The position numbers and the translations under genes are program-made. A stretch of DNA of 64,000 bases from Paragordius varius (Eukaryota; Nematomorpha): positions 7,564,001-7,628,000 of the forward strand of contig OZ176053.1 in the NCBI GenBank assembly GCA_964247055.1, written 5' to 3'. Positions 59,017 through 64,000 of the stretch are shown in pieces. Position 1 is the stretch's first letter. Each line of letters starts with the position of its first letter. The notes beneath the pieces are model-generated. The model made no database searches. It saw only the letters and a program-made list of their open reading frames with translations, and was not told the origin of the DNA.

Positions 59017-60296
59017 TTATCTTTTTAGTTGCTTCTTGTGTAGTTTATCGTGCACCTTCAAAACCTGGCGGAGTTCTCTTATATATTCTATGGTGTATCT
59101 TTTAAATTATTCATATCAATGAGATACAGTGAAAATTGAAATTATACGGACAAAAGGTGAAAATTGAAAGACAATTTTTTTTCAAAAGATTACCCTACGT
59201 TTTTAAACCCTTATTTTTCTTTTATAAATTATTCGATTACAATTGTAGAATACACAACTAATCTTACCAATATCCATCTCTATTTTATTTTAAAAAAATA
59301 GTCTTTATTACGTTTTGTCCGTATAATTTCAATTTTTACTGTACTATTTTATTATTTATTATAAAAATTTGACAATTAAATTGATTTTAAATATTACCTG
59401 AGAACCTGGATTTTGGATAATTTTTTATCACCGGTATTTTTATGTTGCAAGAGATATCGAAGCATATCGAAAGCTTCGTTTATAGATTTCATGCGCCATC
59501 TTTCGCGTTCAGACGCAGCTTGTTTTTGTTCCATTTCTTTTTCATCATACAAGCTAGCGTTGTGGTAATGATTAAAATCATCCAGGTACAACTCATAACT
59601 AGCATATCGTTTAAAGTTTGGCCCAATTCGATAGAGTTTATTTGGTTTAAATTTTTCCATTTCAACGGGTATTTCTAAATTTAACATAACTTAATTAATG
59701 ACTAGTGTGGTTAGAGCTTTGGTACGGTGGCCTCAAACCCAACCAAAAGTTTTAATAATGAAACCGCGGCATAAAGTCTAAACCTTACAAGCGTACCGTC
59801 TATTGGTTTAAAATATGCAAACCGCATTAAACGAATGTTCTAAAACCTTAAACTGGGGCGCGCCATCGGCTCGGTTTTAAGTTGGCAAAACTACTGCATA
59901 ATTGCATATAAATTTTAAATTTCAAATGTGGACTATTTTTATTAAATATTTAACTATACCCGCATCCCCATGTTTTACAGGGAAATGTTCCACGGTAGCT
60001 TTATGTCTATCCATAGGAGTAATCACAGATTGGCGATTTTTCTTGGAGCTGATTGGACAAACATCACTTGTTTTGGGGAGTTTTGGATATGGTTCATCCA
60101 AACCATTAGTTACATTCACTACATCAATTATTTGAGTTTCAAATTCATCATTGTAATTTAGAGGCATATTAAAGTCATTGAATATGGCATCTTCTGGATT
60201 TAAGCTTGCATGTGAATAATAATTGGAAACAATTTTATTAGATTGCCGATAATGGGTGTTAATATTATTATTATTATTATCGAACGATTCTTCCAT
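59017..60296 (-). CDS. Group A basic helix-loop-helix transcription factor
   Basis: A nuclear DNA-binding regulator expected to bind E-boxes as a dimer. Minus-strand exons 60296-59960, 59674-59398 and 59098-59017 join in phase to 231 aa. The N-terminal 110 residues are Asn-rich and acidic with no known domain. The bHLH lies at about residues 164-218: basic region plus helix 1 QAASERERWRMKSINEAFDM, a short loop ending KKLSKIQVLR, and helix 2 YTIEYIRELRQVL. The ERERWR basic core keeps the E-box-contact glutamate of ERxR. Intron 2 splits the Arg codon just before the rest of helix 2. Helix 1 looks like Ptf1a/Fer (SINEAFDxLR), while helix 2 looks like achaete-scute (SKxxxLRxxxEYIRxLxxxL), so the subfamily is left open. 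The protein ends 13 residues after helix 2. Intron 2 is mostly a MITE. Confidence 0.88.
59127..59341. mobile_element. MITE, ACAGTAAAACTGAAATTATACG family, copy 3, in a bHLH intron
   Basis: It begins CAGTGAAAATTGAAATTATA and ends TATAATTTCAATTTTTACTG, inverted termini, with TA on both sides (59125-59126 and 59342-59343), the Tc1/mariner target. GACAAAAGG faces ACGTTTTGTC. It makes up 215 of the 299 bases of bHLH intron 2. Confidence 0.75.
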
Positions 60297-61180
60297 GTTC
60301 CATGAATATTCTTAATAAATTGTTTCCCTAAATCATTTAAAGTTATAATTATATAAAAATCAATAGATTCTTTACTACATTATAAAATGATAATATTTAA
60401 TATATATATACACTAAAGAAATGAAATAGAGTTGATGGGAAGGATTGGAGATAGAACAGGTTAATGTACATGCGCGCACCTATGTAATCAAATACTTCAC
60501 AAAAATTTTTTTCCAATAATAAAATTATAATTATAATATAAAAAAATAAAGTTTAACATTATTATTAAAATGAGCTATCGTCCTTTTTTTAAAAAAAATA
60601 TTGTATTTTTCTTATATGCAGGTTGTGGCGGAATAATGCTTTCTGATATATAAATCCGAACAAAATTATTGAATATATATAGGCGACGGTTGATTTAAAA
60701 GAATATGTAACAAAACTATTTTAACATATATTTATCTTTTTGACGTATTTTTATATCATTTTGAAATATAAAAAAGACATTTCAGAATATGGATTATACA
60801 AATACATTCATTACTTTCAATTAGCAAACTCGGGCAAACAACTACTCTTCTAAGCTTACTAGTAAAAATGCAATTATCCTAAAATTCAAAGATTATTGAA
60901 TGCTATAGTATCATAATCTTATTTTTATTAAAAACCCAAAAAATATTCAGTGTTTTCATATAGCTAAATTTTTACTTTATTTACTAAATTATGTAAGCCC
61001 TTCCTTTTAATTGAGAAATTGGGTGGTAACGACGAGAGTTTGTAACGTAAACGATGTAGAAATTGTCGCAAATTAACGTAAAAATAAAATATAATTTATT
61101 GGTTCTAAAATTTTCGCAGTAGGCATCATTAGGAGATACAGTTAAGAAAATATATATAATAAAAATTTAAGGATGGATTA
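60297..61180. other. Upstream region of the bHLH gene
   Basis: AT-rich. It should hold the promoter and 5' UTR of the bHLH gene, but no core element can be singled out. No other gene. Confidence 0.4.
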
Positions 61181-61552
61181 ATATACCATTTACAGTTCAA
61201 ATTCACCCTTGAACAATTCAAATTCACCCTCGAACAATTCAAATTTACCCTTGAACAATTCAAATTCACCCTAAAAATAAATTATGTATTTTCGAACTAA
61301 TATAACTCATTAATATAAAATATATCTTTATGGCATAATTAATTATTTTTTTCAGTATTATCTTAATTTAAAACAAAATTTTATTATTTAAAAATATATT
61401 AAAATATAGGTAATTTTTAATCTTAAAAAACATGTTTGAGGGTGAATTTGATTTGTTCGAGGGTGAATTTGAATTGTTCAAGGGTGAATTTGAATTGTTT
61501 AAGGGTGAATTTGAATTGTTTAAGGGTGAATTTGAACTGTAAATGGTATATA
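61181..61552. repeat. Foldback element with 20-21 bp iterated arms, copy 2 (best preserved)
   Basis: Termini TATACCATTTACAGTTCAAA and TTTGAACTGTAAATGGTATA are perfect inverted repeats. The left arm has about four units ATTCACCCTTGAACAATTCA; the right arm (61437-61540) has five to six units of the inverted form, about 21 bases each. The non-repeated core is about 150 bp. A minus-strand frame over the right arm (repeating KFTLKQF) is an artefact of the 21-base period. Confidence 0.8.
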
Positions 61553-63020
61553 TGAGATAGATAATACATATTTCTATTAATTAAAACTATTGGCGAAGTT
61601 AAATGGAATTTGAAATGGTACTGGACCAAAAAGACCAACTAAAAGTGTTTAATAAACATTAGGGGTTGAGCAAATTGATATTTGATATTTTTTTGTCGAT
61701 TAAAAATTTGGAAGTTTATATTTTTTTGACTTAATATCATCAATACTTTGTGTGTGGTCTTGATACTAAAAAATCTATATGTAATACCTGCAATATAAAT
61801 GATATTCCACATCTAAAAATTATATTTGAACAAGATATTTTTTAGAAAAATATATGTGTCAAATTTAGGAAAAAATGGGCGAACAGCAACCACATAGAAA
61901 TAGAATCTGGTTTGTAAATCTAAGCGAATGGTTTTCCCACTTTCCCAAGAACAAATCCATTTTTGGTTTCAACATTTTAATAACTAATCTAGTTCTACTT
62001 TCGAATTTATAAAAACCAACCACCCTTTCGGTTTCTTACCGCAAAAAGGGGTTAATTTTTTTAAAAAATATAAATATTTTGATAAAACCAGATAAAATAT
62101 TAGAAAATATGTATTTGCTTACAATCTAAAAATGTCTTCATATGTTATTCTTATCATATTGTTAGATTTTAGTTAAACATGATTTTAAGACAACAAAGAA
62201 ATTAAAAATATTACACCCTAAAAATGTGTATATCTATATTTTGTCACATATTTCGTTCGGCTGATATAATATATTTGCCAAATCAAAAATTAATGATAGT
62301 TTTAGTTGGAGTTTATTCGCGATTAGGTTTATGTATGTATCACAAGAGTATTACAATTATTAAACCTATGTTCATGACAAAACCTTTTTTCAGCCAGATT
62401 AAATATGGTATAAATGTGACAGCTTTCAAAAATTCGAAATTGTTAACCATAAAAAGTTTTTATAATTCATAGTGATTGACAATATATATAATATTATTAT
62501 ATATGTAATTAAAAAAACATGTAATACAAACAATTATATTTGTTTTTTTACCTGTTCTTATATATTGCGTATGAGTAATTTAAACTTAATAACGCTTTAT
62601 GAAAAAATGCAAAAAAACGAAGGAGAGGCTATAAAAAATAAAAAGAACTAAGGGGTCTCCTGCATTTTTTATATATTTTAGTATTATATAAATAAAATTA
62701 TACTATGTAGAAAGGTATAAATAACAACAATTCATTGATAGTTTCTTATTTTTTTACATAAAAAGGTATTTTTTTAATCCACCTCTTTTTTTAATGGAAA
62801 AAAATTGATATAAATTATAATTTATCTCATATAATTATTTTTAAGGTCAAACTTCAATTGACATATTTATATAGATGATCCTGAAAGTTAAAGATTATAA
62901 ACATTGTTTAATCCACAAAAATTATGTCATGATATTCTCTACACAACTTTTAAAATGACGGAAAAATAAATTTTATATTTGACTTAAGAAACCTCATATT
63001 ATCCATTGATCTCTAATTCG
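61553..63020. other. Gene-free AT-rich spacer
   Basis: No supported feature. An 82-codon frame at 62224-62472 has no recognisable domain, and its start is not preceded by anything exon-like. Confidence 0.4.
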
Positions 63021-63023
63021 ATA

Positions 63024-63330
63024 ATGAAACCATTTTTCCAAATTATCAATATATTATTATTATTATTTTTATTCCAATACAAATTATTCGTGAAAGGCCA
63101 AAGCCAAACCAAAGAAGGTTATTCTATGCAAATTAATTTTATTTTACCTAAATTACAAGATGACAACATTCTCTTATTATATGTATAAAACGATTTGGGT
63201 CAAAATCTAAATATAAAAAATGTTGACAGATATTTCATTTGTATAAAACCTCCCTTTAAAAATGCGACACGCGCTAATCCAAAAGGTGTCGCCTTTCATT
63301 CTATGCCCTATTTTGCAATTTCTAAAAAAG
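63024..63330 (+). pseudogene. Possible secreted-protein reading frame, interrupted
   Basis: The ATG at 63024 opens MKPFFQIINILLLLFLFQYK and further residues, a good signal peptide by eye. A mature part follows (KGQSQTKEGYSMQINFILPK, then LQDD) up to a TAA at 63186. The same frame stays open afterwards (NVDRYFICIKPPFKNATRAN, then PKGVAFHSMPYF) to a stop near 63318. No GT-AG pair removes the stop while keeping this frame. The pattern MQINFILPKLQ ... DRYFICIK faintly recalls the N-terminal strands of peptidyl-glycine hydroxylating monooxygenases, but no copper ligands are visible, so I do not assign it. Either a decayed gene or a first exon followed by chance. Confidence 0.25.
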
Positions 63331-64000
63331 TACAGCCTCGTGACTGTATTGAAATTATTTAACCAAATTTTTCTAAAGATCAGCTTTTATTATCGATGGG
63401 TGCGAAATGGCAGTAATGCATTTCATTACGACGATAGTGTATTTTTCTAAATATTTAAAGGTTAAAAATCACAAGCTATGTATGATGATTAAATAACATT
63501 CTACAGGATATTTTAAATTACATCATAAAAAGTGTTTAAGATATTAGACCGTATGTTTTCTATAGCCTTTTATAATATTTTTTAATAAGTGTTAAATTGT
63601 AAAAAAACCCTCATCACAAACTTTTTCGCCCCATTTTTTTAAATCGCTAATGAACAGGCAAATAAATGTATATTATGAGAAATTGTAAATATTTAAAATC
63701 TTCTATGTTGTAGGTTTTATTGAATAAATTACAGAAATATTTGTTATCATAACTAAATAGAAAAAGGATTCTCTGAATTTGGTGTATCCAGTTACTTAAA
63801 TTATTTTACCTAAAATTTAATATATCCTCATTCGTAAAATTCGAGTAACAAAACTTAGTAGGTAAAGGTGCGTTTAAAAATAATAATCAATTTTAAGGCT
63901 TTTATATCAGAGAAGGAGTAGTAGACTCATTGGGTAATAACCCCAGATTATTTTTATATATATAATATTTATATATTGAGTAACTCTTGGAAACTATTTA
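63331..64000. other. Gene-free AT-rich spacer to window end
   Basis: No supported gene, RNA or repeat feature. Confidence 0.4.

Noticed and set aside
61190-61280. CRISPR-like array of short repeats
   Set aside because: Units are contiguous without unique spacers, are mirrored in the opposite arm, and the genome is an animal's.
61423-61638. Minus-strand frame with repeating KFTLKQF heptads
   Set aside because: It is simply the translation of the 21-base iterations in the foldback arm; a period divisible by three keeps any frame open.
62224-62472. 82-codon frame as a gene
   Set aside because: No recognisable motif, no splice context, and its length is within what AT-rich DNA of this extent can give by chance.

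Overview
This window is strongly AT-rich animal DNA, by eye about three-quarters A+T. It has spliced genes with GT-AG introns, very long gene-poor stretches and a heavy load of decayed transposable elements. Two introns are extremely short: 29 bp in the TCERG1 gene, well supported, and 26 bp in the SPOUT1 gene, inferred. Together with asparagine-rich protein regions and RTE-type LINEs this would fit an AT-rich protostome, perhaps a flatworm, but the sequence alone does not settle the phylum.

Six host genes can be assigned to families by reading exons, splice sites and phases. They are the 3' end of TCERG1 (+, 1-652), a RASL10-type Ras-like GTPase with very large insertions (+, 13859-17037), a SPOUT1/C9orf114 methyltransferase (-, 17607-19159, tail-to-tail with RASL10), a REEP1-4 family ER-shaping protein lacking its first exon (+, 32814-39794), an apparently intronless DCP1 decapping activator (-, 53600-54526), and a three-exon group A bHLH transcription factor (-, 59017-60296). 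They are unrelated housekeeping, signalling or developmental genes. Nothing suggests an operon or a shared pathway.

Layout: 1-0.65 kb TCERG1; 2.6-3.9 kb a dead RTE-like LINE; 5.0-11.4 kb a three-level nest in which a second LINE (minus strand) is split by a broken Ty3/Gypsy LTR element, itself split by copies of a dispersed repeat here called R1; 13.9-19.2 kb RASL10 and SPOUT1; 20.5-21.6 kb a dead hAT transposon; 21.9-23.6 kb a degenerate tandem array that belongs to an R1 copy; 26.0-27.3 kb a third LINE; 27.3-28.3 kb a Gypsy remnant; 28.4-32.7 kb long inverted-repeat elements with smaller elements nested inside; 32.8-39.8 kb REEP, whose largest intron holds a CACTA-type element; 40-53.6 kb gene-poor DNA with a CACTA-type element, MITEs, a tRNA-derived SINE and hairpins; 53.6-60.3 kb DCP1 and the bHLH gene with repeats between them; 60.3-64 kb a foldback element and a doubtful secreted-protein reading frame.

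I looked for an undescribed system and found no multi-gene system. The most unusual signals are the tiny introns, the enlarged RASL10 GTPase, the foldback elements whose arms are 20-21 bp iterations, the R1 repeat with its hairpin plus G/C-tract end and internal tandem array, and two CACTA-like elements with matching 3-bp target duplications.
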